Positions 15,199 to 30,496 are shown, counted from the stretch's first letter. The stretch: 64,000 nucleotides of DNA from Mycolicibacterium vulneris (GCF_002104765.1 NZ_NCXM01000019.1:62001-126000); one strand, 5' to 3'. The notes: generated by a model not told the origin, from the letters alone. Numbers and translations: made by a program.

Positions 15199-16827
15199 TC
15201 AGCCCTTTACCAGCGCGCGCTCCAGGATCGGTGCGAGGTCGAGCCCGTCGGGCATGGTGCCGAAAGCACCGCCCCACTGTCGGTCGAGGCGGGTGGTCAG
15301 GAACGCCTCGGCGACGGCCGGGTGGCCGTGGCGCACCAGCAGCGAGCCCTGCAGCGCCAGGCAGATGTCTTCGGCCACCTTGCGGCCGCGGTACTGGATG
15401 GTCTCCAAGTCGCCCAGCTGATCGCGCAGCCGCGCGACGTAGTTGGCCAGGCGCGGGTCCTGACCCGCGGCGTCGGCGAGCTCGTCGAACAGCACCTCGA
15501 CGCACTCGGGGCGGGTTGCCATGGCGCGCAACGTGTCCAGCGCGCTGACGTTGCCCGAACCCTCCCAGATGCCCATCAGCGGCGCCTCCCGGTACAGCCG
15601 CGGCATGCCGGAGTCCTCGACGTAGCCGTTGCCGCCCAGGCATTCCAGCGCCTCGGCGGCGTGCGGCGTGGAGCGCTTGCACACCCAGTACTTGCTGGCC
15701 GCCAGGCCGATGCGGCGCAGCAGCGCTTCCCGCTGGTCGCCGCGCACGGCCTTGTCGGTGGCGCCCGCCATCCGCATCGCGACCATGGTGGCCGCCTCCG
15801 CCTCGACGGCCAGGTCGGCCAGCACGTTGCGCATCAGCGGTTGGTCGATCAGGTAGGCGCCGAAGGCCTTTCGGTGCTGGGCGTGGTAGATCGCCCGGGT
15901 CAGACCGGTGCGCATGCTGGTGGCGCTGCCCAGCGTGCAATCCAGCCGGGTGAGGTTGACCATCTCGATGATGGTGGGCACGCCACGCCCTTCCTCCCCC
16001 ACCAGCCACGCGATCGCGCCGTCGTATTCGACCTCGCTGGACGCGTTGGCGTGGTTGCCGAGCTTGTCCTTGAGGCGCTGCAGGAACATTCGGTTTCGGG
16101 TGCCGTCTGGCAGGACCCGGGGCAGCATGAAGCAGGACAGGCCGCCCGGCGCCTGCGCCAGCACCAGGAAGATGTCGCACATCGGCGCCGAGGTGAACCA
16201 CTTGTGACCGGTCAGGCGGTAGGTGCCGTCGGCGTTGGGGGTCGCCTCCGTGGTGCCGGCGCGCACGTCGGAGCCGCCCTGCTTCTCGGTCATCGACATG
16301 CCCGCGGTGATACCCGGCTTGGTGGTGGCCAGCCTGAGCTCGGGGTCGTATTCGCGGCTGGTCAGCAGCGGCTCGTACACCTTGGCCAGCTCGGGGTTGA
16401 AGCGCAGCGCCGGAACGACGGCGTACGTCATCGAGATCGGGCAGATGTGGCCCGGCTCGACCGTCCACACCGACGTTTTCGCGGCGCGGACGACGTGGGA
16501 ACCCGGGCGGTCGTCGGCCCAGGGCGCGGCGTGCATGCCGTGGGCGACCGCCGCGCGCATGAGTTCGTGGTAGGCCGGGTCGTACTCGACCTCGTCGACG
16601 CGGTGACCGTTGCGGTCGTGGGTGTGCAGGACGGGCCGGTTGCGGTCGGCGAGCTCGCCCCACCGCTGCGCCTGGTGGGTGGCCGACAGCGCGCCGACCT
16701 CGTTCACCTCGTCCAGGCCCCACTGGCCGCCCTCGCGGATCAGGGCCTCGATGAGCACCGCGGAGCCGGCGGGGTTGTGGTTTTCCAGGGGCGGGACCTG
16801 GTTGGTGACGACATGAGTGTCCGACAT
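15199..16827 (-). CDS. fadE8: Acyl-CoA dehydrogenase FadE8, AidB-like
   Basis: A 542-residue flavoprotein of the acyl-CoA dehydrogenase superfamily. Its closest architecture is E. coli AidB (about 541 residues): N-terminal TNQVPPLENHN, then MTEKQGGSDVRAGT, GHKWFTSAPMCD, RLKDKLGNHANASSEVEY and EALECLGGNGYVEDS, all in AidB order. AidB is induced by DNA alkylation, binds DNA through its C-terminal domain and has weak isovaleryl-CoA dehydrogenase activity. ATG at 16827 gives the conserved N-terminus; an upstream in-frame start would add 17 unlike residues. It begins 58 bases after endonuclease IV and leads the echA4-paaX-like-echA5 operon. Confidence 0.92.
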   Translation of the reverse strand: MSDTHVVTNQVPPLENHNPAGSAVLIEALIREGGQWGLDEVNEVGALSATHQAQRWGELADRNRPVLHTHDRNGHRVDEVEYDPAYHELMRAAVAHGMHAAPWADDRPGSHVVRAAKTSVWTVEPGHICPISMTYAVVPALRFNPELAKVYEPLLTSREYDPELRLATTKPGITAGMSMTEKQGGSDVRAGTTEATPNADGTYRLTGHKWFTSAPMCDIFLVLAQAPGGLSCFMLPRVLPDGTRNRMFLQRLKDKLGNHANASSEVEYDGAIAWLVGEEGRGVPTIIEMVNLTRLDCTLGSATSMRTGLTRAIYHAQHRKAFGAYLIDQPLMRNVLADLAVEAEAATMVAMRMAGATDKAVRGDQREALLRRIGLAASKYWVCKRSTPHAAEALECLGGNGYVEDSGMPRLYREAPLMGIWEGSGNVSALDTLRAMATRPECVEVLFDELADAAGQDPRLANYVARLRDQLGDLETIQYRGRKVAEDICLALQGSLLVRHGHPAVAEAFLTTRLDRQWGGAFGTMPDGLDLAPILERALVKG

Positions 16828-16885
16828 GCCACCAATGTTACATTTTCTCGACAGTTGCACAAGAGGTGTAACAGTCAAGGGGCGA

Positions 16886-17641
16886 TTAGCCCTTGGTGTT
16901 CTCCCGCAGGAACGCGATGTCGTCCTTGCGGCCCTCGTCCGCCGTCTCGCAGATCACCGGCGCGTCGGCGGCCTCGACCACCGCGACGAGCAGCGCTGGG
17001 TCGATCTGGCCGGTGCCGAAGTTGGCGTGCCGGTCGGCACCGGAGCCTGCGGCGTCCCTCGAGTCGTTGCAGTGCACCAGATCGATGCGTCCGGTCAGGG
17101 CCTTGATCCGGTCGACCGCATCGATCAGGGCCTCACCGGCGGCCCAGGCGTGACAGGTATCCAGGCAGAAGCCAATTCCCTTGTCGCCGATGTGATCCCA
17201 CAGTTTACCGATGGTGTCGAAATAGCGGGCCATCGCGTGGTCGCCGCCGGCGGTGTTCTCGAGATACACCTGCACATCTGTTTCCAGATAGTCCAGCGCT
17301 TTGACCCAGCGCTCGAAGCCGGCTTCCATGTCATCGTCGTCGGCGTGGCCGCCATGCACGATGACCGCCGTCGCGTTGATTTCCGAGGCCGCGTCGCAGG
17401 TGTCCTGCAAGATTTTGCGCGACGGGATCCGGATGCGGTTGTTCGCCGACGCGACGTTGATGAGGTATGGGGCATGGACGTACAGCGGCACGGTCGACGC
17501 TTTGAGCGCCTCGGCATCGTCGCGGGGTTGGGGTTTCTTCCAGCTCTGCGGGTTGCCGAGGAAGAACTGCACCACGTCAGCGCCGTCGGCTTGCGCGGCA
17601 GCCAGCGGGTCGTCGTTGCGGACGTGTGAACCGATGAGCAC
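16886..17641 (-). CDS. nfo: Endonuclease IV (AP endonuclease)
   Basis: A 251-residue Zn-dependent AP endonuclease that incises DNA 5' to abasic sites in base-excision repair. Metal ligands of the TIM barrel are visible in order: VHGGH, YLENTAGG, CLDTCHAW, VHCND, DRHANFGTGQI and ICETADEG. The start is GTG at 17641 (VLIGSHVRNDDPL), matching M. tuberculosis End (252 residues); the frame continues 49 codons upstream through the rpoC terminator and is not coding. A TAGACT box ends 7 bases before the GTG, suggesting a leaderless mRNA. Neighbours Rv0669c and lpqP, which flank it in M. tuberculosis, are absent here. Confidence 0.95.
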   Translation of the reverse strand: MLIGSHVRNDDPLAAAQADGADVVQFFLGNPQSWKKPQPRDDAEALKASTVPLYVHAPYLINVASANNRIRIPSRKILQDTCDAASEINATAVIVHGGHADDDDMEAGFERWVKALDYLETDVQVYLENTAGGDHAMARYFDTIGKLWDHIGDKGIGFCLDTCHAWAAGEALIDAVDRIKALTGRIDLVHCNDSRDAAGSGADRHANFGTGQIDPALLVAVVEAADAPVICETADEGRKDDIAFLRENTKG

Positions 17642-17648
17642 ATCGGCC

Positions 17649-17654
17649 AGTCTA
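17649..17654 (-). promoter_or_regulatory. -10 element for leaderless endonuclease IV
   Basis: On the minus strand TAGACT (TANNNT class) is followed by 7 bases and then the GTG start. With normal -10 to start-site spacing, the transcript would begin at the start codon. No convincing -35 element is present. Confidence 0.5.
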
Positions 17655-17690
17655 GTGACGGGCTCCGACGACCGAGCATGACCCAAGCAA

Positions 17691-17734
17691 CGAAAAAGCC
17701 CCGGGCCTGTTGTGTTGGGCCCGGGGCTTTTTCG
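17691..17734 (-). terminator. Intrinsic terminator of rpoBC
   Basis: A perfect 17-bp stem (17691-17707 with 17718-17734) and a 10-base loop, with a run of five T on the 3' side in the minus direction. It starts 7 bases after the rpoC stop and precedes the endonuclease IV gene. It is the most canonical terminator in the window. Confidence 0.95.
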
Positions 17735-17741
17735 TTGTTGA

Positions 17742-21692
<3,951 letters not shown>

Positions 21693-21762
21693 GTAACTCC
21701 CTTTCCCCTTGCGGGTTTAGTTACCAATAAAGAGGCTGGCTATTGCCACTTGGGCGCCGTCG

Positions 21763-25296
<3,534 letters not shown>

Positions 25297-25415
25297 GATG
25301 CATCCTTCCAGCACCTCGTGCGACTCACGAAGACCGGGACCACCGGGCCAGCTCGCCGCGAATTGTGTCGGTTCGGCCGGCGAACGATCTGTCCGGATCT
25401 CACGCGCAACTAGAA

Positions 25416-25443
25416 CTAAGCCGCTTGAGGGGCTCAGGCTTAG
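25416..25443 (-). other. Leader hairpin upstream of rpoB
   Basis: Perfect 7-bp arms CTAAGCC/GGCTTAG (25416-25422 and 25437-25443) enclose a second TGAG/CTCA stem, giving a bulged hairpin within the about 200-base rpoB leader. It may be structural or regulatory. No similarity to a named riboswitch or ribosomal leader was recognised. Confidence 0.45.
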
Positions 25444-25498
25444 ACCACGATGTCAGGTGGCGGGTGAGGTGGGCAGGAGGTAGCCAGCGCAACGTCCA

Positions 25499-25527
25499 AC
25501 AATAGCGCAGGACGGCGCATTCCTCAA
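25499..25527 (-). promoter_or_regulatory. Promoter of rpoB
   Basis: On the minus strand TTGAGG (25527-25522) and TATTGT (25504-25499) are separated by 17 bases, a good SigA-type promoter directed at rpoB. Expected transcription start is near 25491, giving a leader of about 195 bases. Otherwise the 25297-25688 stretch holds only the leader hairpin and the hairpin after mkl. Confidence 0.7.
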
Positions 25528-25617
25528 CTTCCCAACATCAGCAGTCCAGGGACATCGGCGCTGGCTGGCGTTTCGACTCTCCGCTGGATACATGCTGCCC
25601 AACAGATTGGCTCGTTT

Positions 25618-25645
25618 ACGGCCCGTCGTCAAGAGGGCGGGCCGT
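25618..25645 (-). terminator. Possible terminator after mkl
   Basis: 8-bp perfect arms ACGGCCCG/CGGGCCGT (25618-25625 and 25638-25645) with a 12-base loop lie 44 bases beyond the mkl stop and upstream of the rpoB promoter. On the minus strand it is followed by AAACGAG, with no T-run, so termination is plausible but not certain. Confidence 0.5.
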
Positions 25646-25688
25646 CGTGTTACGCGGAGTTATCGCGAAACTCATCGAGCCGGGCGCC

Positions 25689-26699
25689 CTATTCGCCGAT
25701 CTCGTGGGCGCGGTACCTGTGGGTGCCTTCGAGGTCGTCGAGGATGGCGGTCTGAGCGGTCTTGGGCAGGGTGTGCAGGATCTCGCGCACCCGGGCCTGG
25801 CGGCGGGCGACGGCCTTGCGCTCGGGCATGCCCGGCGACGCGACGATCTGCGGGGGCACGCCCTCGATCTCCTCGACACCGCCGGCATGCTGGCCGGCGT
25901 CCAGTGCGGCCTGCTCTTCGGCCATGGTCGCCTCGTCCTTTTCCTCCGACATGCCGATCGGCCCGATCCGGCGGCCGTTGAGGAACTGCCGCACCACAGG
26001 CTCGTCGCTGGTCAGCAGCACCTCGCGCGGGCCGAACATGACCAGCTTGCGGCGGAACAACATGCCCATGTTGTCCGGCACGGTGCGAGCGATGTTGATG
26101 TTGTGCGTCACGATCAGCACCGTGGCGTCGATCTGGGCGTTGATGTCGAGGATCAACTGGCTCAGGTACGCGGTACGAACCGGGTCCAGACCCGAGTCCG
26201 GCTCGTCGCAGAGGATGATCTGCGGGTCCATCACCAGGGCACGGGCCAGGCTGGCGCGCTTGCGCATACCACCGGAGATCTCGCCGGGGAACTTCTTCTC
26301 GTCGCCGCCCAGACCCACCATGGTCAGCTTCTCCATGACGATGTCACGGATCTCGCCTTCCTTCTTCTTGGTGTGCTCGCGCAGCGGGAACGCCGCATTG
26401 TCGAACAGGTTCATCGAACCGAACAGCGCGCCGTCCTGGAACATCACGCCGAACAGCGTGCGGATCTCGTAAAGCTCCTTGGCCGAGCACTGCAGAATGT
26501 CGGTCCCGTCGATGACGACCGAGCCGCGCTCGGGGCGCAGCAGGCCGATCAAGGACTTCAGGAAGACCGATTTGCCGGTACCCGACGGTCCCAGCAGGAC
26601 GCTGACCTCCCCGGCGGGGATTTCCAGCGTCACGTCTTCCCAAATCCTCGAGGAGCCGAAGGACTTCGTAAGTCCATTCACCTCGATAGCGACGCCCAT
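25689..26699 (-). CDS. mkl: ABC transporter ATPase Mkl (MceG)
   Basis: A 336-residue ATPase that energises Mce lipid/sterol importers in mycobacteria. Walker A GPSGTGKS is at about 37-44, the signature SGGMRKR at 142-148 and Walker B IILCDEPDSGLDP near 161-173, followed by the H-loop THN. A C-terminal extension of about 90 residues (from KDEATMAEEQ) is typical of MceG. ATG at 26699 has GGAAGGA upstream and is preferred; an in-frame start 27 codons further up is also possible, as M. tuberculosis Mkl is annotated longer. Permease and substrate-binding genes are encoded elsewhere, as usual for Mkl. Confidence 0.95.
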   Translation of the reverse strand: MGVAIEVNGLTKSFGSSRIWEDVTLEIPAGEVSVLLGPSGTGKSVFLKSLIGLLRPERGSVVIDGTDILQCSAKELYEIRTLFGVMFQDGALFGSMNLFDNAAFPLREHTKKKEGEIRDIVMEKLTMVGLGGDEKKFPGEISGGMRKRASLARALVMDPQIILCDEPDSGLDPVRTAYLSQLILDINAQIDATVLIVTHNINIARTVPDNMGMLFRRKLVMFGPREVLLTSDEPVVRQFLNGRRIGPIGMSEEKDEATMAEEQAALDAGQHAGGVEEIEGVPPQIVASPGMPERKAVARRQARVREILHTLPKTAQTAILDDLEGTHRYRAHEIGE

Positions 26700-26881
26700 G
26701 GGAAATCCTTCCGTCGAAACTCGTGCCCGCCACCTGCCCTTTTGTGTGGCATGAGTCACTGTAGCGCACGCCTGCCACACGGCAGCAGGGATGCGGGCGA
26801 CAGCCGGGAAAAATTGACGGTCCTGAGATCAGCCGGAAGCCCGCACGGCACAACTTATTTGACGCACGTGTTAGCCCAACG

Positions 26882-28384
26882 TTAGCCAGTGGGCGCCCAG
26901 TTGCCGTGGAAGCCCATCGGCACCCGCTGCGGCAGGTGGACGGTGGCCACCCGCTCGAGCGTCTGCGCATCCAGCAAGAGCAATTGGCCCTCATCGTGGT
27001 CGCGGTGATAGCCGAAGCCCATCAGGATGCCGTCGTCTTCGGCGCGGGCGGCGGGGTTCGGCACAAAGCACATCTCGCCGAGTAAAAGGCCCGCATCGAG
27101 GGCGGCGGCCGTACTCGATCCGGTCGCATAGTCGTGCTTGTAGAGCGCGGTGGACATCTCGGACGCCCCGTTCGACAGGTAGCCGCCGTCGGTGCCGATG
27201 GTGTAGCCGAATCGGTGCCGCCCGCCGAGCAGGCCCTCGTTGATGCGCGGGAACTCCTGCGGGCGATCGTCGTGGCGTTCGCTGGTCACCGCCCCGGTCG
27301 CCAGGTTGACGGTCCAGCGGTCCAGCGTGGGCCGGCTGTCGCCGGGACCGCGCAGGTCGCGGTCGAACATCCGCGAGTAGCGCACCACATCGAGCACCAA
27401 AACCTCAGCGCCACCGCGCATCTCGGAGTAGGCGTTGAGCGGGTGGTAGACGTAGCAGGGTTCGATGTCGAACCAGCGGATGTCTTTATTGCCGCCCTCC
27501 CGCGGCATGACCCCGATGCGCGCCTGGTAGTCAGGGTTCCAGCGGTAGGGCATCCGATTGATCGGTTCGCGATTGCGGTTGATCATCGTGGTCACCGGAC
27601 CGGGGACCCGGACGCGTCCGATCAACGACTGCATCACAAGCCGGGCCGGCAGACCCAGCCAACGCGGCACGTTCGTCGGCATCACCTGCACGGGATCGAA
27701 CGTCACCGGCAGGTCGTAGATCACCACGTATTTGTCGGTCAGGGAGAAGTCGTGCATCATCGGCGACCCTGACACCTCGATGTCGACGGTGCGGCGGGCA
27801 CGGCCGGCGGTATCGATCACCGAGTACTGCACGGTCCGTCCGCGGGTGAACGCGTAGGACACCGCGTGCAATTCGCCGGTGCGGGGATCGCGGTGCGGAT
27901 GGGCGGTATAGCCGCCGAACAGGGTGCCGTCGAAATCGCACGGCCCCTTGGTGTCCAGTTCGTCGGTCAGCCGGTAATTCGCCCCGCCCCCTTCGACGAG
28001 CGCCAGTGTTTGCCCGGCATGGCTCAGCACATTGGTGTTCGGGCCGACGGAGAGCATCCCGGCGCGCGGGTTCAGCCCCTGCGGCACCGCCTCATTCAAG
28101 GCCCTGCATACGTGCGCGGTGCGCACCCAGCGGTTGCGGTACCAGCGGGCCTGCCCGTCGCGCAGCGCCACCCCGTGCACCATGCCGTCACCGCTGAACC
28201 AGTGGTAGACGGCCGGGTCCACCTCGGCGACCGGATTGGGCCCGTTGCGCAGGTAGCGGCCGTCGAGGTGTTCGGGAATCCGTCCCGTGACGCGCAGATC
28301 GTGTGAGGTGACCTCCGCGCTCACCGGCGCCAGGACGTCCTCGAGGTAGGGGTTGCCGGGTTTGGCCGTTGCCGTGGTCGCCAT
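26882..28384 (-). CDS. Carotenoid oxygenase (Rv0654-like)
   Basis: The 500-residue protein belongs to the Fe(II)-dependent carotenoid cleavage dioxygenases. Conserved His-bearing motifs are present: YTAHPHRDP, MMHDFSLTDKYVV, CYVHPLNAY-like YVYHPLNAY and the final MGFHGNW. M. tuberculosis Rv0654 cleaves several carotenoids and retinal precursors at central double bonds. ATG at 28384 has AGGAGCTC upstream. A divergent TetR gene starts 62 bases away; the palindrome at 28397-28409 lies directly in the promoter region of this gene, so TetR repression is likely. Confidence 0.92.
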   Translation of the reverse strand: MATTATAKPGNPYLEDVLAPVSAEVTSHDLRVTGRIPEHLDGRYLRNGPNPVAEVDPAVYHWFSGDGMVHGVALRDGQARWYRNRWVRTAHVCRALNEAVPQGLNPRAGMLSVGPNTNVLSHAGQTLALVEGGGANYRLTDELDTKGPCDFDGTLFGGYTAHPHRDPRTGELHAVSYAFTRGRTVQYSVIDTAGRARRTVDIEVSGSPMMHDFSLTDKYVVIYDLPVTFDPVQVMPTNVPRWLGLPARLVMQSLIGRVRVPGPVTTMINRNREPINRMPYRWNPDYQARIGVMPREGGNKDIRWFDIEPCYVYHPLNAYSEMRGGAEVLVLDVVRYSRMFDRDLRGPGDSRPTLDRWTVNLATGAVTSERHDDRPQEFPRINEGLLGGRHRFGYTIGTDGGYLSNGASEMSTALYKHDYATGSSTAAALDAGLLLGEMCFVPNPAARAEDDGILMGFGYHRDHDEGQLLLLDAQTLERVATVHLPQRVPMGFHGNWAPTG

Positions 28385-28396
28385 CGCTGAGCTCCT

Positions 28397-28422
28397 ATAA
28401 CATTGTTATTGCAGCGTTATTG
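28397..28422. promoter_or_regulatory. TetR operator between divergent genes
   Basis: ATAACA-T-TGTTAT, a perfect 13-base palindrome (28397-28409), is followed by a repeat of its half-site: GTTATTG at 28405-28411 recurs at 28416-28422, 11 bp apart, about one helical turn. It sits 12 bases upstream of the carotenoid oxygenase start, between that gene and the divergent TetR gene. Binding by that regulator is inference. Confidence 0.65.
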
Positions 28423-28446
28423 GCACGGTACGCCACCGATGAGAAG

Positions 28447-29139
28447 ATGGCAACGATGACTTCAGAGGTTCAGCGCGGCATCCGCGACGAGATGCTGCAC
28501 GCCGCCGTCGGCCTGCTCGACGAGCACGGGCCCGACGCCCTGCAGACGCGCAAGGTGGCCGGCGCCGCGGGCACCTCCACGATGGCGGTCTACACCCACT
28601 TCGGCGGGATGCGAGGACTCATCGCCGAGGTCGCCGAGGAGGGCTTGCGGCAGTTCGACGCCGCTCAGACGGTGCCGCAGACCGCCGACCCGGTCGCCGA
28701 CTTGTTTGCCATCGGCACCGCCTACCGCCGCTACGCCATCGAACGGCCACACATGTATCGGCTGATGTTCGGCAGCACCAGCGCCCACGGCATCAAGGCG
28801 CCCGCCGGCAATGTCCTGACGCTGACGGTCGCCGAGATCGAGCGGCATCACCCCAGCTTTGCCCATGTGGTGCGGGTGGTGCGCCGGTGCATGCTGGCCG
28901 GTCGGATCGAAGCCGCGGGCGCTGTGAAAGACGGTGTCGACGACGCGTCCATCGTGGCCACCGCCGCCCAGTTCTGGGCGCAGACCCACGGCTTCGTGAT
29001 GCTGGAGCTGGCCGGGTATTACGGCGACGACAGCTCTGCGGTCGCGCCGGTGTTCGAGGCGATGACCTCGAATTTACTTGTCGCCCTTGGCGATTCACCC
29101 GAGCGCGTGGCGCAGTCGCGGCGGTCGGCCAGGCACTGA
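28447..29139 (+). CDS. TetR family transcriptional regulator (Rv0653c-like)
   Basis: A 230-residue protein. The helix-turn-helix spans about 10-55 (DALQTRKVAGAAGTSTMAVY THFGG) and the C-terminal ligand domain matches the TetR_C_33 type (AAQFWAQTHGFVMLELAGYY). ATG at 28447 (MATMTSEVQRGI) is chosen; the frame is open to 28369 but that part overlaps the divergent oxygenase. Position and sequence fit M. tuberculosis Rv0653c. It probably represses the carotenoid oxygenase gene and itself from the operator at 28397. It converges on rplL with a shared terminator. Confidence 0.88.
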   Translation: MATMTSEVQRGIRDEMLHAAVGLLDEHGPDALQTRKVAGAAGTSTMAVYTHFGGMRGLIAEVAEEGLRQFDAAQTVPQTADPVADLFAIGTAYRRYAIERPHMYRLMFGSTSAHGIKAPAGNVLTLTVAEIERHHPSFAHVVRVVRRCMLAGRIEAAGAVKDGVDDASIVATAAQFWAQTHGFVMLELAGYYGDDSSAVAPVFEAMTSNLLVALGDSPERVAQSRRSARH

Positions 29140-29140
29140 A

Positions 29141-29180
29141 CGCACGAACCCCCGGGATGGTGATCCCGGGGGTTCGTGCG
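29141..29180. terminator. Bidirectional terminator between TetR gene and rplL
   Basis: A perfect 18-bp stem (29141-29158 with 29163-29180) and a 4-base GGTG loop fill the gap between the stop codons of the + strand TetR gene (29139) and the minus-strand rplL (29189). It should stop transcription from both sides. Confidence 0.92.
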
Positions 29181-29188
29181 CTTGCGAC

Positions 29189-29584
29189 TTACTTGACGGT
29201 GACGGTGGCGCCGGCGGCCTCGAGCTTGGTCTTGGCCTCGTCGGCGGCCTCCTTGGCCACCTTCTCCAGCAGCGGCTTGGGCGCGCTGTCGACCAGGTCC
29301 TTGGCCTCCTTGAGGCCCAGGCCGGAGACGATCTCGCGGACCACCTTGATGACGCCGATCTTCTTGTCACCGGCGGCCTCGAGGATGACGTCGAACTCCG
29401 ACTGCTCCTCGGCCGCCTCGGCGGGCGCACCACCGGCGGCGCCACCACCGGCGGCGGCAACGGCGACCGGGGCGGCCGCGGTGACCTCGAAGGTCTCCTC
29501 GAACTTCTTCACGAAGTCGGAGAGCTCGAGCAGGGTCATTTCCTTGAAAGCGTCGAGCAGGTCGTCGGTAGACATCTTTGCCAT
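29189..29584 (-). CDS. rplL: 50S ribosomal protein L7/L12
   Basis: A 131-residue stalk protein. It has an N-terminal dimerisation region (STDDLLDAFKEMTLLELSDF), an Ala/Gly/Pro hinge (about 35-55) and a C-terminal factor-binding domain (EFDVILEAAGDKKIGVIKVV...), all intact. It recruits EF-Tu and EF-G to the ribosome. It follows rplJ by 43 bases in the rplJ-rplL operon. Confidence 0.98.
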   Translation of the reverse strand: MAKMSTDDLLDAFKEMTLLELSDFVKKFEETFEVTAAAPVAVAAAGGGAAGGAPAEAAEEQSEFDVILEAAGDKKIGVIKVVREIVSGLGLKEAKDLVDSAPKPLLEKVAKEAADEAKTKLEAAGATVTVK

Positions 29585-29627
29585 GGGTGTGGGTCCTTCC
29601 TTGTTTTTCTAGGTTCCGGGTGGGTTG

Positions 29628-30260
29628 TTATTCGGCTTCGGCCGGGGTTTCCGGCGCCTCAGCGGGTGCTTCCGAAGCGGGTTCCGGGGTGGCGTCCGCT
29701 GCGGGCTCCGCGGCGGCTGCGGGTTCTGCAGCAGCGGCGGGACCTTCGGCGGCCTTCTTCTCCTGCAGGGCGGCCGCGAGCCGGGCGACCTGCGAAGCGG
29801 GAGCGTTGAACAGCCCCGCCGCCTTGGCGAGGTTGCCCTTCATCGCGCCGGCCAGCTTGGCCAGCAGCACCTCGCGCGACTCCAGGTCTGCGATGCGCTC
29901 GACTTCGGCGACCGAGAGCGCGCGGCCGTCCATGTAGCCGCCCTTGATGACCAGCGCCTTGTGTTCCTTGGCGAAGGTCTTGATGGCCTTGGCGGCGTCG
30001 ACCGCTTCCCCGGTGACGAATGCGATGGCCGTCGGGCCGGCGAAGAGCTCGTCGAGCCCCTCCACCCCGGCCTCCGAAGCCGCACGCTTGACCAGCGTGT
30101 TCTTGGCCACCGAGTAGGTGGCCGCCCCGTTGAGCGAGCGCCGCAGCTCGGCCAGGTTGGCGACGGTCAGACCGCGGTACTCCGTGATCAGGGTTGCGGT
30201 CGATTCCTTGAACTGCTCGGCGATCTCTGCAACGGCGGTGGCCTTGTCAGCCCTAGCCAT
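29628..30260 (-). CDS. rplJ: 50S ribosomal protein L10 with extended acidic tail
   Basis: This is the stalk-base protein that anchors L7/L12. Residues 1 to about 168 match mycobacterial L10 closely (MARADKATAVAEIAEQFKES, EYRGLTVANLAELRRSL, RLAAALQEKK). The remaining 42 residues are a low-complexity Ala/Pro/Glu tail with repeats such as AAAAEPAA and PAEAPETPAEAE. The total of 210 compares with 178 in M. tuberculosis, so the tail is about 32 residues longer. AGGAGGTAG precedes the ATG. A promoter and a structured leader lie upstream. Confidence 0.95.
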   Translation of the reverse strand: MARADKATAVAEIAEQFKESTATLITEYRGLTVANLAELRRSLNGAATYSVAKNTLVKRAASEAGVEGLDELFAGPTAIAFVTGEAVDAAKAIKTFAKEHKALVIKGGYMDGRALSVAEVERIADLESREVLLAKLAGAMKGNLAKAAGLFNAPASQVARLAAALQEKKAAEGPAAAAEPAAAAEPAADATPEPASEAPAEAPETPAEAE

Positions 30261-30461
30261 GCCTACCTCCTGAAGTGAAAGTCAATGCGACGTGTCGTCT
30301 CGATTCCCGAAGAACGACGAACGCCCCGGCGCAGAAGCGGCCGGGGCGTGAAATTACGCCGGCGCGAGCCGACGCTGATGCCTCGTCCTCCTGCGTGGGC
30401 CGCCGGGATGCTCCCGGACCTTCAACCGATTGCTCGGTGACCGACGGTCTTCGGTGGATCG
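30261..30461 (-). ncRNA. Structured leader of rplJ (L10 leader candidate)
   Basis: About 200 untranslated bases separate the rplJ promoter from its ATG. A perfect 9-bp stem with a 9-base loop (30322-30330 with 30340-30348) lies roughly 60-90 bases before the start codon, and further GC-rich pairings (ccgggatgctcccgg near 30402-30416) lie upstream. In other bacteria L10(L12)4 binds such a leader to repress rplJL. The role here is inferred from position and structure. Confidence 0.6.
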
Positions 30462-30467
30462 GCTAAC

Positions 30468-30496
30468 AGAATAGCGTGGCCCGCGCGATCAGCCAA
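30468..30496 (-). promoter_or_regulatory. Promoter of rplJ-rplL
   Basis: On the minus strand TTGGCT (30496-30491) and TATTCT (30473-30468) are separated by 17 bases. It points at rplJ and would start transcription near 30461, just inside the proposed leader. Confidence 0.75.

Noticed and set aside
14252..16723. An 823-codon frame that would fuse fadE8 sequence to EchA4
   Set aside because: The N-terminal part is an out-of-frame shadow of fadE8; the EchA4 match starts at 15190.
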